Of a stretch of 34,744 nucleotides of DNA, positions 16,379-24,523 are shown one piece after another. The translations under genes were made by a program, and so were the position numbers. The DNA comes from an uncultured Roseiarcus sp. (GTDB lineage: Bacteria > Pseudomonadota > Alphaproteobacteria > Rhizobiales > Beijerinckiaceae), in NCBI GenBank assembly GCA_945957375.1, contig CAMFKX010000018.1, forward strand, positions 1-34,744, written 5' to 3'. Below the pieces are notes generated by a model, which worked only from the letters and a program-made list of their open reading frames with translations, did no database searches and had not been told where the DNA came from. How positions within the stretch are numbered: position 1 is the stretch's first letter; each line of letters starts with the position of its first letter.

Positions 16379-17899
16379 CTAAACGCCGATCGCTTCGGTC
16401 AGGATGGTTTCGTGGGTCGCGTCCTTGTGGCCGTGAGTCGCCACCAGCCGGCCCGCGCGGAAGACGTGCAGGGTGTCGGCGAGTTCGTAGACTTCCGGCA
16501 GGTAGGACGAGATCATGATGATTCCCGCGCCCTGCTGCAGCAGCGATCCGAGCAGCCGGTAGATCTCCGCCTTGGTGCCGACGTCGACGCCGACCGTCGG
16601 TTCGTCGAAGATGAAGAGCTTGGCGCCGTGATTGAGCCACTTGCCGATCACGACCTTCTGCTGGTTTCCGCCGGACAGGCTGGAGACCGGCGCCGCGCGA
16701 GAGGCCGTCTTGATCTGCACGTCGCGGATCTGCTTGTCGGCCGAGGCCGCCTCACGAGGGAGATTGATCAACGGGCCGAGGCTCAGACGCTTGAAGACCG
16801 GCAGGTTGATATTCAGGCCGACTCCGAGGTTGAGGCAAAGGCCCTGGTCGCGGCGGCTCTCCGGGGAGAGCGCGATGCCGAGATCCATCGCCCGGCGCTC
16901 GGTGCGGATCGAGACGGGCTCGCCGCGCCACAGGATGCGGCCGCCGGTCGCCGGTCGACGCCCGAAGACGCTCTGGACGAACTCGCTGCGGCCGGCGCCG
17001 ACGAGGCCGTAGAGCCCGACGATCTCGCCCTCCCGCACGGTGACCGAAACGTCCTGGAATCCGGGCCCGGTGAGGGCCTCGGTGGTCAGGATCGTCGAGC
17101 CGATCGGAACCGTGTCCTTGATGTAGATCTGATCGATCTTGCGGTTGATCATCAGCGCGATCAGGTCGGCCTCGTTGGTCTCCTTGACCTTGCGGGTTCC
17201 GACCAGCGCGCCGTCGCGCAGCACGGATACCCGGTCGCACAGCTCGAACACCTCCTCGAGGCGGTGGCTGATGTAGACGATGGTGACGCCGCGCTGCTTG
17301 AGGCGCCGGATCAGCCGGAACAGGGCGGCGGCCTCCTGCCGGGTGAGATAAGCGGTCGGCTCGTCGAAGACGAGGAACTTCGCGCCGCGCCGTTCGGCGC
17401 GCGCGGTCGCGACGAGCTGCTGCTGGCCGATCGTGAGGGAGGAGAGCACAGCCTTCGCGGGGAGCGTGAAGCCGAGCTCGTCGAGCAGCGCCTGCGCGTC
17501 GCGCTCCATGCGCCGCTTGTCGAGCAGGCCCCCGCGCATCTCCTCGTCGCCGAGGAAGATGTTAGCCGCGACCGTGAGGTGCGGGCAGAGCACGACCTCC
17601 TGGTGGACTGCATTGATGCCCAGGCCGATCGCCTCATGCGGGTTGGCGAGCGGCACGGTCTTACCCTGCCAGTAGACCTCGCCTGAGGTGCGCGGATGGA
17701 CGGCGGTGAGGACCTTGATCAGGGTGGATTTGCCGGCGCCGTTTTCGCCGACGATGGCGTGGATCTCGCCTTCCTCGAAAGTCAGGTCGACCGATTTCAG
17801 CGCATGCGTCGCGCCGAACCGCTTGTCGAGCTTTTCAAGGACGAGGATCGGCGGGCGGGGCGCTCCGCTGGCGGCTTCAACGGATGTCATGGCGCGCAT
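16379..17899 (-). CDS. Sugar ABC transporter ATP-binding protein, RbsA-type (region B)
   Basis: A 506-residue tandem ABC ATPase. The first domain has Walker A GENGAGKST, a modified signature SLTIGQQQL and Walker B FLVFDEPTAYL. The second has degenerate Walker A GLVGAGRSE, canonical LSGGNQQK and intact Walker B LFIFDEPTVGVD. In contrast to the region A ATPase, both Walker B glutamates are present. The start is uncertain: ATGs at 17899 and 17890 are both possible and neither has a good ribosome site. A hairpin (17947-17973) separates it from the binding-protein gene. Confidence 0.92.
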   Translation of the reverse strand: MRAMTSVEAASGAPRPPILVLEKLDKRFGATHALKSVDLTFEEGEIHAIVGENGAGKSTLIKVLTAVHPRTSGEVYWQGKTVPLANPHEAIGLGINAVHQEVVLCPHLTVAANIFLGDEEMRGGLLDKRRMERDAQALLDELGFTLPAKAVLSSLTIGQQQLVATARAERRGAKFLVFDEPTAYLTRQEAAALFRLIRRLKQRGVTIVYISHRLEEVFELCDRVSVLRDGALVGTRKVKETNEADLIALMINRKIDQIYIKDTVPIGSTILTTEALTGPGFQDVSVTVREGEIVGLYGLVGAGRSEFVQSVFGRRPATGGRILWRGEPVSIRTERRAMDLGIALSPESRRDQGLCLNLGVGLNINLPVFKRLSLGPLINLPREAASADKQIRDVQIKTASRAAPVSSLSGGNQQKVVIGKWLNHGAKLFIFDEPTVGVDVGTKAEIYRLLGSLLQQGAGIIMISSYLPEVYELADTLHVFRAGRLVATHGHKDATHETILTEAIGV

Positions 17900-17946
17900 C
17901 CGGTGGGGTCATTGTCTTGGGACCTTGACCAAGGAGGAGATGGAAA

Positions 17947-17973
17947 GCGCGCCGGCCGCTGGAGCCGGCGCGC
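17947..17973 (-). terminator. Perfect 10-bp hairpin between binding-protein and ATPase genes (region B)
   Basis: GCGCGCCGGC and GCCGGCGCGC flank a 7-nt loop, starting 12 bp after the binding-protein stop codon. On the minus strand the stem is followed only by TTTCC, so termination would be partial. This mirrors the hairpin at 5986-6013 in the other transporter operon. Confidence 0.65.
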
Positions 17974-17985
17974 CCGGTGTTCAGA

Positions 17986-18945
17986 TCACTTCGGCGGATA
18001 GAGGAGCTTGTGCTCCTTGTCGTTGTCCATGTTGGCCTTGGTGACGAGGTTCGCGCCGGTGTCGACATTGGCCGGGAGCTTCTCGCCCTTGGAGGCGGCG
18101 AGTCCGCTCTTCACGCCGTCGTAACCCATCCGGTAGGGGTCCTGCAGCAGAAGGCCGGCGATCGAGCCGTCCTTGAGGTAGCCGACCAGCTTGTCATCGG
18201 CGTCGAAGCAGACGAGCTTGATGGTGTCGCCCTTCTTGTTCTCCGCGATCGCCTGGCTCGCGCCCTCGCACTGGATGAGGTTGTCGGCGAAGACGCCGCG
18301 CAGGTCCGGGATGGCGGTGATCAGGTCGGTCATGATGTTGAGGCCGGTCGTGGCGTTGCCGTCCGAGACCTTGTCGGCGACGAGCTGCAGACCCGGATAT
18401 TTCTCGGCGAGCTCTTCCTTGTAGCCCTTGTTGCGCGCTTCGAGCGAGCCGACGCCCGGCAGGTGGGTGATCAGCGCGACCTTGCCCTCGGCCTTGCCGT
18501 ACTTGGCCTTGATCGCCTCGGCCATGCCGTCGGCGGCGATGCGGCCGCCCTTCTCGTTGTCGGTGGTCAAGAACGAGGTGAAGGCCTTCGAGTCGGCCGC
18601 CGAGTCGATGCCGATGATCGGCACCTTCTTCGCCGCTTCGTCGATCGGCGCGCCGAGCGCCTTGAACTGGGTGGGGGCGATCACGACCGCGGCCGGCTTC
18701 CCGGCGACGGCGTTCTCGAGGACGGTGATCTGGCCGTTGATGTCCGATTCGGACTGCGCGCCGAGCTCCGGCACGTTGACGTTGAGGTCCTTGCCGGCCT
18801 GGCGGGCGCCGGCGAACACGATCTGCCAGTAAGGCGACGTGGTGTCCTTGACGATGACCGGAATGGTGGGCTTGTCCGCGGCGTGCGCCGGCAGGCTCAG
18901 TGCGGCCGCCGAGATCATCGCGGCGGCGATCAGTGACGACTTCAT
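17986..18945 (-). CDS. Periplasmic sugar-binding protein of ABC importer (region B)
   Basis: A 319-residue exported type-1 solute-binding protein (PF13407). A Sec signal peptide (MKSSLIAAAMISAAALSLPAHA, cleavage before ADKP) leads into IPVIVKDTTSPYWQIVFAGARQAG, the sugar-contacting first loop of the family. Later segments include VIAPTQFKAL, VPIIGIDSAADS and VCFDADDKLVGYLKDGSIAGLLLQDPYRMGYDGV, the hinge and third crossover. The ATG at 18945 has a strong GAGGAGG ribosome site; the frame extends to 19050 without merit. It heads the region B operon, facing a divergent LacI-type regulator gene. The ligand is inferred to be galactitol or another hexitol or aldose from the downstream enzymes. Confidence 0.93.
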   Translation of the reverse strand: MKSSLIAAAMISAAALSLPAHAADKPTIPVIVKDTTSPYWQIVFAGARQAGKDLNVNVPELGAQSESDINGQITVLENAVAGKPAAVVIAPTQFKALGAPIDEAAKKVPIIGIDSAADSKAFTSFLTTDNEKGGRIAADGMAEAIKAKYGKAEGKVALITHLPGVGSLEARNKGYKEELAEKYPGLQLVADKVSDGNATTGLNIMTDLITAIPDLRGVFADNLIQCEGASQAIAENKKGDTIKLVCFDADDKLVGYLKDGSIAGLLLQDPYRMGYDGVKSGLAASKGEKLPANVDTGANLVTKANMDNDKEHKLLYPPK

Positions 18946-19125
18946 GCTATTCCTCCTCTGCAGCGGCGACGGGCGCTGTCCCGTTCCGCGGTCCCGTTTC
19001 CTCGTTGCCATGTTCCAGCCCTTCTTCGGGGCTGAAATTGCTTCTCCCACGACGACTCAGTCCCGGTCGACCGCGTTCAGTGCTACCATCCGTCTTTTGA
19101 AGGACGGGTCTGGCCGAGCGCAACG

Positions 19126-19155
19126 GTTATTGCAACCCTGCCATATTAATGTCAA
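19126..19155 (-). promoter_or_regulatory. Predicted sigma70-type promoter of the region B operon
   Basis: Read on the minus strand, a perfect TTGACA (19155-19150) is followed after 18 nt by AATAAC (19131-19126), 4 of 6 matches to the -10 consensus. It points toward the binding-protein gene with a leader of about 180 nt. Predicted by eye only. Confidence 0.5.
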
Positions 19156-19174
19156 TAGTACGTCTCAGCGATTT

Positions 19175-19188
19175 TTTACAAATGTAAA
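19175..19188. promoter_or_regulatory. Palindromic operator TTTACA-AA-TGTAAA
   Basis: TTTACAAATGTAAA has perfect 6-bp arms with a 2-nt spacer, 16 bp upstream of the divergent LacI-family gene start. It uses the same TGTAAA/TTTACA half-sites as the operator at 8217-8236 but in the opposite order. It is a plausible autoregulatory site of the regulator encoded at 19205-20236. Confidence 0.65.
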
Positions 19189-19204
19189 GATTTGGAGACG
19201 ACGA

Positions 19205-20236
19205 ATGAGCGGCCCCGAAGCGGAGGATCCGCCCCGCGTCCGCACGATGGAGGAATTCTCGGCCGCGAGCGGTATTTCCCGGCCGACGTTGTCTCGCTAT
19301 TTCAACGACCCCCAGAGCGTGCGCCAGGTGTCGCGGGACAAGATCGAAGACGCGATGGACCGCTTCGGCTACCGGCCCAACCTGTTCGCGCTCAACTTCA
19401 ATCGCCGCAATCCGAAGACGCTCGGGGTGGTGGTGCCGTCGCTGACCGATCCCTTTTACGCGAACCTTGTGCAGCGGATCGAGCGGCAGGCGCTCTCGGC
19501 AGGCTACTGGACGATCATTCAGAACAGCCAGGGCGACCCGGATCTCGAGGCGGGTTCGGTCGCGACCCTGATGTCTCTCAAGCTGGCCGGGGTGATCGCC
19601 ATTCCTCTCGGCCATTCCTCGCGCGAGGGCCTCTTCGGGCGGATGGTGAGCGATATGCCGGTCGTCTTCCTCGACGCGCGGTCGGATGCGGAAGGCGCGT
19701 TCGTCGGCACCGACAACCGGCAAAGCATCGGCCTCATGATCGACTATCTCCTCCGGTCCGGGCCTCCTCCGCGCTATTTCGACATGCCGGACGTCAATCA
19801 GAACGCGCGCGAGCGGCGCGAGGCCTATGAAGCCTCAATGCTGGAGCACGGCGTCGAGCCGAGGATCTTTTCCGTCCCGACGCAAGAGTGGGATTTCGAG
19901 CGGATCGCGTTCGAGGAGACGCGCCGTCTGCTCGAAACCGGCGAGCCGATCGGCGAGACCCTGCTGTGCGCTAATGACCGCCTCGCCTTCGGCGTCATGG
20001 CCGCGGCGTGCCAAGCGGGCCTCAGGCTCGGCCGAGGCGGGGATTTGCGGGTCGCTGGACACGACGACCATCCGCTGAGCCAGTACGCCTGCCCATCGCT
20101 GACGACCGTCGCGCAGGATGTCGAGCGGCTGGCGACCGTCAGCCTCGAATGTCTCATGCAGGGAATCACCGACGGAGCCAACGTCAGCGTCAGCCGGCTG
20201 ATCGAGGCGCGGCTGGTGATGCGCGCGTCGGCATAG
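19205..20236 (+). CDS. LacI-family regulator of the region B polyol operon
   Basis: A 343-residue LacI/GalR regulator. The DNA-binding head is TMEEFSAASGISRPTLSRYF (residues about 14-33) followed by the hinge YRPNLFALNFNRRNPKTLGVVVPSLTDPFYANL. The sensor domain contains LLCANDRLAFGVMAA and RVAGHDDHPLSQYACPSLTTV, the usual signature of effector-binding LacI proteins. The ATG at 19205 is preceded by GGAG with 7-nt spacing; the frame upstream to 18839 is not coding. The gene is divergent from the binding-protein gene with a 259-bp shared control region, the classic layout for a repressor of the adjacent operon. It probably senses the polyol or a phosphorylated intermediate. Confidence 0.92.
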   Translation: MSGPEAEDPPRVRTMEEFSAASGISRPTLSRYFNDPQSVRQVSRDKIEDAMDRFGYRPNLFALNFNRRNPKTLGVVVPSLTDPFYANLVQRIERQALSAGYWTIIQNSQGDPDLEAGSVATLMSLKLAGVIAIPLGHSSREGLFGRMVSDMPVVFLDARSDAEGAFVGTDNRQSIGLMIDYLLRSGPPPRYFDMPDVNQNARERREAYEASMLEHGVEPRIFSVPTQEWDFERIAFEETRRLLETGEPIGETLLCANDRLAFGVMAAACQAGLRLGRGGDLRVAGHDDHPLSQYACPSLTTVAQDVERLATVSLECLMQGITDGANVSVSRLIEARLVMRASA

Positions 20237-20277
20237 GAGGCCGCGGAAAGCGCAAGTCTGCATCGAGGAATCCCGCC

Positions 20278-21237
20278 TCAAGCCGCACGTTCGAACCCTT
20301 CGGAGGCGGCCACCTCGCCGTCGTTGGTCACGAACACCGCCCTCAGGCCGAGCGCGCGGGCGAGCGCCGCGCCGCGCACGCGGCCGAGGACCATGAGCGC
20401 GGTCGCCCAGGCGTCCGCCGCCATGGCGGTCGGCGCGATCACCGTCACAGAAGCCAGGTCGTTGTCGAGCGGCGCGGCGCGATGCGGATCGATCGTATGC
20501 GAGACTGTCCGTCCCGCCACGGTCACGAGATGGCGGTAGTTCCCCGAGGTCGCGACCGCGCAGTCGCGCAACTCGAGGACGCCCATGAGGGAGCGCGCCT
20601 CCCGGTCCGGCCGCTCGTGGCCCACGGCCCACGGCCGTCCGTCGGACTTCAGGCCCGCGGCGCGCATTTCGCCGTCGATGCCGACCAGGAACGAGGCGAC
20701 GCCGGACTCCTTCATGACGCGCGCCAGTTCGTCGACTCCGAAGCCCTTGGCGATCGCGGACAGGTCGACGCGGTGCGGCGCGAGCCGACGCGCGCTCAGC
20801 GACCTGGGGTCGAGTTGCAGGCGCTTGGGCGAGCGGAAAACGGCGCGATCCGAGAGCGCCGCGATGGCGCCGGGATCGGGCGAGCGCGAGCCTGCGCCCA
20901 GTCCCCAGGCCGCGACCAGGTCGCCGACGCCGACATCGAACGCGCCGCCGGAAATCTCCCCGATCTCGAGCGCGGCCTCGATCACCCGGAACAGGTTTTC
21001 CGGCAAGGACGTCCAGGCGCCGACCGGCGCTCGGTTGAGGCGCTCGACATCCGAATCCGACCGCCAGGGCGACATCTCCCGCTCGACCGCGTCGACCGCG
21101 TCCTGCAGCCGGCGCGCGAGCGCGGCTTCGTCGAGGCCGCCTGCGGCGTAATAGACCGCCGACCAGCGCGCCCCCATCGCGGGGCCGTTGAAGGCGCGGC
21201 GCGCGGGCGCCGCGGATGCGAGGCGATCAATAGACAT
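20278..21237 (-). CDS. apbE: ApbE-family FAD:protein FMN transferase
   Basis: A 319-residue flavin transferase that attaches FMN covalently to Ser/Thr of target proteins. Family motifs are MGARW (21-25), SGGAFDVGVGDLVAAWG (96-112), DLSAIAKGFGVDELA (158-172), SGNYRH (231-236), SHTIDP (246-251) and ADAWATALMVLG (274-285; D275 and T279 expected metal ligands). The ATG at 21237 overlaps the end of the upstream reductase gene by 11 bp, indicating coupled translation. Oddly, the N-terminus shows no signal peptide or lipobox, whereas ApbE proteins are usually exported. Likely targets are the DUF2271 protein and perhaps the PepSY-flavodoxin fusion of the same operon. Confidence 0.92.
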   Translation of the reverse strand: MSIDRLASAAPARRAFNGPAMGARWSAVYYAAGGLDEAALARRLQDAVDAVEREMSPWRSDSDVERLNRAPVGAWTSLPENLFRVIEAALEIGEISGGAFDVGVGDLVAAWGLGAGSRSPDPGAIAALSDRAVFRSPKRLQLDPRSLSARRLAPHRVDLSAIAKGFGVDELARVMKESGVASFLVGIDGEMRAAGLKSDGRPWAVGHERPDREARSLMGVLELRDCAVATSGNYRHLVTVAGRTVSHTIDPHRAAPLDNDLASVTVIAPTAMAADAWATALMVLGRVRGAALARALGLRAVFVTNDGEVAASEGFERAA

Positions 21238-23416
21238 CTTCGAGATACCGTCCCTGGGAGCGAAGCGTGGCGAGGTCGAGTCCGAGCGGGCCGACCAGCC
21301 GATCGACGGTCCTGGCGACGGCGTGCGCCATGTCGCGGCCGCCGCAAACCAGGATCTGCGCCTCCTGCCGGACGAGATCGCGCAGACGGTGGGCGTCGGC
21401 CGCAAGCCGATCCTGCACGTAGGCGGCCTCGCCCGGCTCGCGCGAGAACGCGGTTCGCAGCGTCGTCAGGCGGCGGCGCGCGATCTGCTCAGCGAACTCG
21501 TGCTGATAGAGGAAGTCGGATGACGGCGAGCGCCCGCCCCAGTACAGGTGAACCGGGCGCTCCGCGTCGTTGGCGCGCACGAAGCCCGCGAGCGGCCCGA
21601 CCCCCGCCCCCGCGCCGATCAGGATCAGCGGCGTTCGGCCGGCGGCGGGACGGAACGACGGATTGTCGCGCACGAAGGCTTCGATCCGATCGCCGACTCC
21701 GAGGCCGTGCAGGAAGGTCGAGCACAGGCCGCCTTCGCGCAGCCGCACGCAGATCTCGACCACGCCGTCGCGAGTGGACGAGGCGAGCGAATAGAGTCGC
21801 GGCATGTCGTCGCCCGGCGGCAGGACGCCGAGCAGATCGCCGGCCTCGAACCGCGGCAGTTGGCCAGGCCGGCCCGACGCCTCGGCCGCCGCCTCGAAGC
21901 GAAGGATGGCGACCGGCGCTCCGACCGCCTCTCCGTACATCTCCCGACCGATCAGCGCGAGCGCCGTCGTCTTCGGCCGTTCGGCGACGTGCTTCAGCTC
22001 GAGGTCGCGCCCGAGCGCCGCGCCGAGGTCGTGGCCCCATTGCGAGAACTCCTGCGCCGAGCGCCGGTCGATCCGCTTGAACGCGAGGAGCCGCGGCCAA
22101 CCCTTGGCCTCGATCGCCTCGGCGACCGCGCGCGCGTAGCCGCAGAAGCTCGGGAACGAGCGGTCGCCGAAGCCGAGCACGGCGGTGGCGATCGGCCGGT
22201 CGAGCTTCGCCAGCCGGTCGAGGAACAGGCCCGCCGAGGCCGGGGCGCCGCCGTCGCCGTAGGTGGCGGTCAGGATGAGGAGCCGTTCTGCATCGAGATG
22301 CTCCGGTCCGACCGCATTCATCTCGGCCGCATGGACGCGATGGCCTTGTGCCGTCAGCGCCGCGTGCAAGGTGCGGGCGAAGCCCCAGGTCGAGCCGCCC
22401 TCGCTGCCGACGAGGAGGATGGTGTCGGCCGAGCGCGCCGGGATGTTGGCGGGCAGCCGGGGCCGAGCGCTGCGCCGCTTCAACCAGATCAGGAAGCCTG
22501 TGGCCCCCAGCGCCGGGGCGGCCGCCGTCGTCAGGCCGAGCGCGAGCGCGAACGCCCATGAGGCGCGTCCGGTGTGCAGGACATAGGCCCACTCGCCGAT
22601 TCGTTCGATCGTCGAGGTTCGGGCGAAGGCTAGCGTTGCGCCCGTCGAGGGATCGACAAGGGCTTCGCCTTCGGAAGTGCGCAGCCGGAACGAGCCCGCC
22701 GGGTCTTTCCTGGCCGGGAAGGTCAGTTGCTTGAGGTCGGAGACGTCGGTTCCCGCGAGTCCCGCGAGGCTGCGGATCGGCGCGGCCGGGCCGCCGCTCG
22801 CGGCGACCGCCGGCGGCGTGGGCTCGGGCATCGGCGCGATTCCGAACGTCGTGGCCGCCAGATAGGCGGCGGTCAGCGACGACAGGAGAAGACCGACGAG
22901 CGCGAGCCGGCCGAGTTCGCCGTGCCAGCGGCGCGCGGCGTCGCCGCGGACAGGCTTGAGGATTGCGGAGACGCCGCCGAGGCTGCGCGCCAGCATCATC
23001 GTCCCGGTCAACCCGAGCGCGAGCATGCCAAGCGCCGCCAGCGCAACCGCGATCCGCCCGCCGTCGCCCATCAGCAGCGAGCGGTGCAGGTCGACGACGA
23101 AGCGGAAGAACGCGGAGCTTTCGTAGGCGCCGAGCGACGCGCCGCTCCGTGGATCGACCGCCTCGACCATCTTGCCGGCGCCGTCGTTGAAAGTCGCCGT
23201 CACGGCGCCGTCGCCGCGCACTCGGATCGAATCGACGCGCTGATGCCGGGCGGCGACCGCGTCGGCGAGCGCCGCGACGCTGGTTCCCGGCGCGACCGCC
23301 GGCCAGGCGAGCCGGTTCATCGCCGGCTCGACGGAGAGAAGGACGCCCGTCGTCGCGACGACGAGAAGCATCAGCGCGAGCGCGAGGCCCGCGAACGCGT
23401 GGACGCGCCGCAGCAT
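21227..23416 (-). CDS. PepSY membrane domain / flavodoxin / FAD-NAD(P)H reductase fusion
   Basis: A 729-residue transmembrane electron-transfer protein. Residues 1-320 are a PepSY-associated membrane domain with four hydrophobic spans (about 8-28, 122-143, 170-192, 287-311) and His residues in VDLHRSLL (H111), RRWHGELG (H165) and YVLHTGR (H281) that could bind heme. Residues 330-465 form a flavodoxin-like domain (LLVGSEGGSTWGFA, TATYGDGGAPASAG). Residues 480-729 resemble the CysJ/FNR reductase: RLYSLASS (540-547) for FAD, GGLCSTFLHGL, the nucleotide loop GAGAGVGPLAGF, and a C-terminal RYLEDVY. It should pass electrons from cytoplasmic NAD(P)H across the membrane. The ATG at 23416 has GAGGT upstream; extra frame beyond it is shadow. 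SGAS (91-94) and TGAT (258-261) resemble flavin attachment motifs. Confidence 0.9.
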   Translation of the reverse strand: MLRRVHAFAGLALALMLLVVATTGVLLSVEPAMNRLAWPAVAPGTSVAALADAVAARHQRVDSIRVRGDGAVTATFNDGAGKMVEAVDPRSGASLGAYESSAFFRFVVDLHRSLLMGDGGRIAVALAALGMLALGLTGTMMLARSLGGVSAILKPVRGDAARRWHGELGRLALVGLLLSSLTAAYLAATTFGIAPMPEPTPPAVAASGGPAAPIRSLAGLAGTDVSDLKQLTFPARKDPAGSFRLRTSEGEALVDPSTGATLAFARTSTIERIGEWAYVLHTGRASWAFALALGLTTAAAPALGATGFLIWLKRRSARPRLPANIPARSADTILLVGSEGGSTWGFARTLHAALTAQGHRVHAAEMNAVGPEHLDAERLLILTATYGDGGAPASAGLFLDRLAKLDRPIATAVLGFGDRSFPSFCGYARAVAEAIEAKGWPRLLAFKRIDRRSAQEFSQWGHDLGAALGRDLELKHVAERPKTTALALIGREMYGEAVGAPVAILRFEAAAEASGRPGQLPRFEAGDLLGVLPPGDDMPRLYSLASSTRDGVVEICVRLREGGLCSTFLHGLGVGDRIEAFVRDNPSFRPAAGRTPLILIGAGAGVGPLAGFVRANDAERPVHLYWGGRSPSSDFLYQHEFAEQIARRRLTTLRTAFSREPGEAAYVQDRLAADAHRLRDLVRQEAQILVCGGRDMAHAVARTVDRLVGPLGLDLATLRSQGRYLEDVY

Positions 23417-23517
23417 GGCTACCTCTGGGGTAAGAAGACTTGTGTTCGCGCCGGCCGCCTTCGCCGCGATCGGGAAGGCGCGCCGTGTCGAAGGCGGCCG
23501 GACGAGAGCCGGCCGCT

Positions 23518-23988
23518 CTAGAAGGTCGCCTTGAACGTCTTGACGTAGCCGTCGCCGGCGACCGGCTTGCCGGAGGCGGAGGCGTCGAGCGGGGCGACGA
23601 TCTCGGACGGGTTGTCGTCGCCATTCTCGACTGCGGTGTCGACGTGAATCTTGTAGCCGGCGTTGATCAGCGCGTCGGTGATGTCGACGGTGATCTTGAG
23701 CGTCTTGCCGGAGCCGACGCTCGCGCCTGTGATCCCATCGACCTCGGCGAGCCGCCCGCCCGAGGCGCGCGTCCAGTCGCTGAGATGGCGGTAGTATTTG
23801 GCCTTGTCGCCGGCCATCCAGAGCGTGCCTTTGTACTTGCCGGCGGGGTCGAGCAGGTAGATCGCGACAAAGGCGCCGTTGCCGCCGTAACTCTGGAGGG
23901 AAGTCTCCAGCGTGACCGGGCGGGCCTCGGCGAGGGTCGGCGCGACGAAGGCGGCCGTGACGGCGAGCGTGGGAAGAACGTGCTTCAT
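23518..23988 (-). CDS. Exported DUF2271 protein, possible flavinylated carrier
   Basis: A 156-residue protein with a Sec signal peptide (MKHVLPTLAVTAAFVAPTLAEA) and a DUF2271 domain (LETSLQSYGGNGAFVAIYLLDPAGKYKGTLWMAGDKAKYYRHL; late PSEIVAPLDASASG). In DUF2271 proteins ApbE can attach flavin at a TGA[ST]-type motif; here DGITGAS (84-90) supplies S90 as the candidate site. The ATG at 23988 has AAGGA 8 nt upstream. It lies between the Asp-rich exported protein gene and the PepSY-flavodoxin reductase gene, with the ApbE gene two genes downstream, so it probably receives electrons in the periplasm from the membrane reductase. The acceptor it reduces is unknown. Confidence 0.88.
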   Translation of the reverse strand: MKHVLPTLAVTAAFVAPTLAEARPVTLETSLQSYGGNGAFVAIYLLDPAGKYKGTLWMAGDKAKYYRHLSDWTRASGGRLAEVDGITGASVGSGKTLKITVDITDALINAGYKIHVDTAVENGDDNPSEIVAPLDASASGKPVAGDGYVKTFKATF

Positions 23989-24032
23989 CGGGGCGGTCCT
24001 TTTGCGATGGGTCTCGGGCGTCGCGGCGAGGG

Positions 24033-24419
24033 TCACTGGACCTCGACCTTGGGGCGCGCCTTGCCGTTGAAGACGCCGCTGTCGGGGACCGGCGCGCTCG
24101 CGCTGTTCGGATCCGCCGCGCGACCGCCGCCGCGGCTGGCCGAAGCCGAATCGTCGTCATCGCCGTCATCATCGTCGTCGTCGTCCCAATGGTGGCGGCG
24201 ATGGCGGCTCTTCTCGCCCTCGCCATTTCCGCGGAAGCGTTCGAAGAAGCCTTCGGCGCTCCGGACGCCGGGTTCGTCGCGGTCGCCAGCCGAAGGCGAA
24301 GACCGCTCGTCGGCGTCGGCGCGGGAGGCGTCGTCCGACGCCGGGTGCGAGGCCGCGAACGCGGCGCCGGGGACGGCCGTGGTGAGAACGAGGGCGGCGA
24401 CGATGGCGATCCGTTTCAT
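24033..24419 (-). CDS. Small exported Asp/His-rich protein
   Basis: A 128-residue protein of no family I recognise. A signal peptide (MKRIAIVAALVLTTAVPGAAFA) is followed by a charged, low-complexity region: EGFFERF (57-63), then RHRRHHW and two Asp runs (79-85 and 87-90). The Asp/His cluster could bind metal cations in the periplasm. The ATG at 24419 has GGAG at a slightly long spacing. It is the first gene of the DUF2271-reductase-ApbE operon and sits 52 bp from the paired TTCAG motif. The string EGFFERF resembles the EGFFDRFF end of the zf-TFIIB protein at 27242-27628, which also carries a His/Asp run. Confidence 0.72.
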   Translation of the reverse strand: MKRIAIVAALVLTTAVPGAAFAASHPASDDASRADADERSSPSAGDRDEPGVRSAEGFFERFRGNGEGEKSRHRRHHWDDDDDDDGDDDDSASASRGGGRAADPNSASAPVPDSGVFNGKARPKVEVQ

Positions 24420-24470
24420 GACGATTTCTGCTCCAGGTCGAAGGGAACCTGCGGCAAAATCGCGTTTCGC

Positions 24471-24523
24471 CCTGACAGCGGCCTGAACTCGCGCCGGAAT
24501 TCCATTCAGCTTGCCGTCAGCTT
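24471..24523. promoter_or_regulatory. Paired TTCAG-N3-GCYGTCAG operator, copy 1 (divergent promoter)
   Basis: Two copies point away from each other: TTCAGGCCGCTGTCAGG on the minus strand (24487-24471) and TTCAGCTTGCCGTCAGCTT on the plus strand (24505-24523). Each contains TCAG half-sites exactly 11 bp apart, the one-turn direct repeat expected for an OmpR/PhoB-type regulator. The minus site faces the exported-protein/DUF2271 operon, the plus site faces the P-type ATPase gene. Confidence 0.75.
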
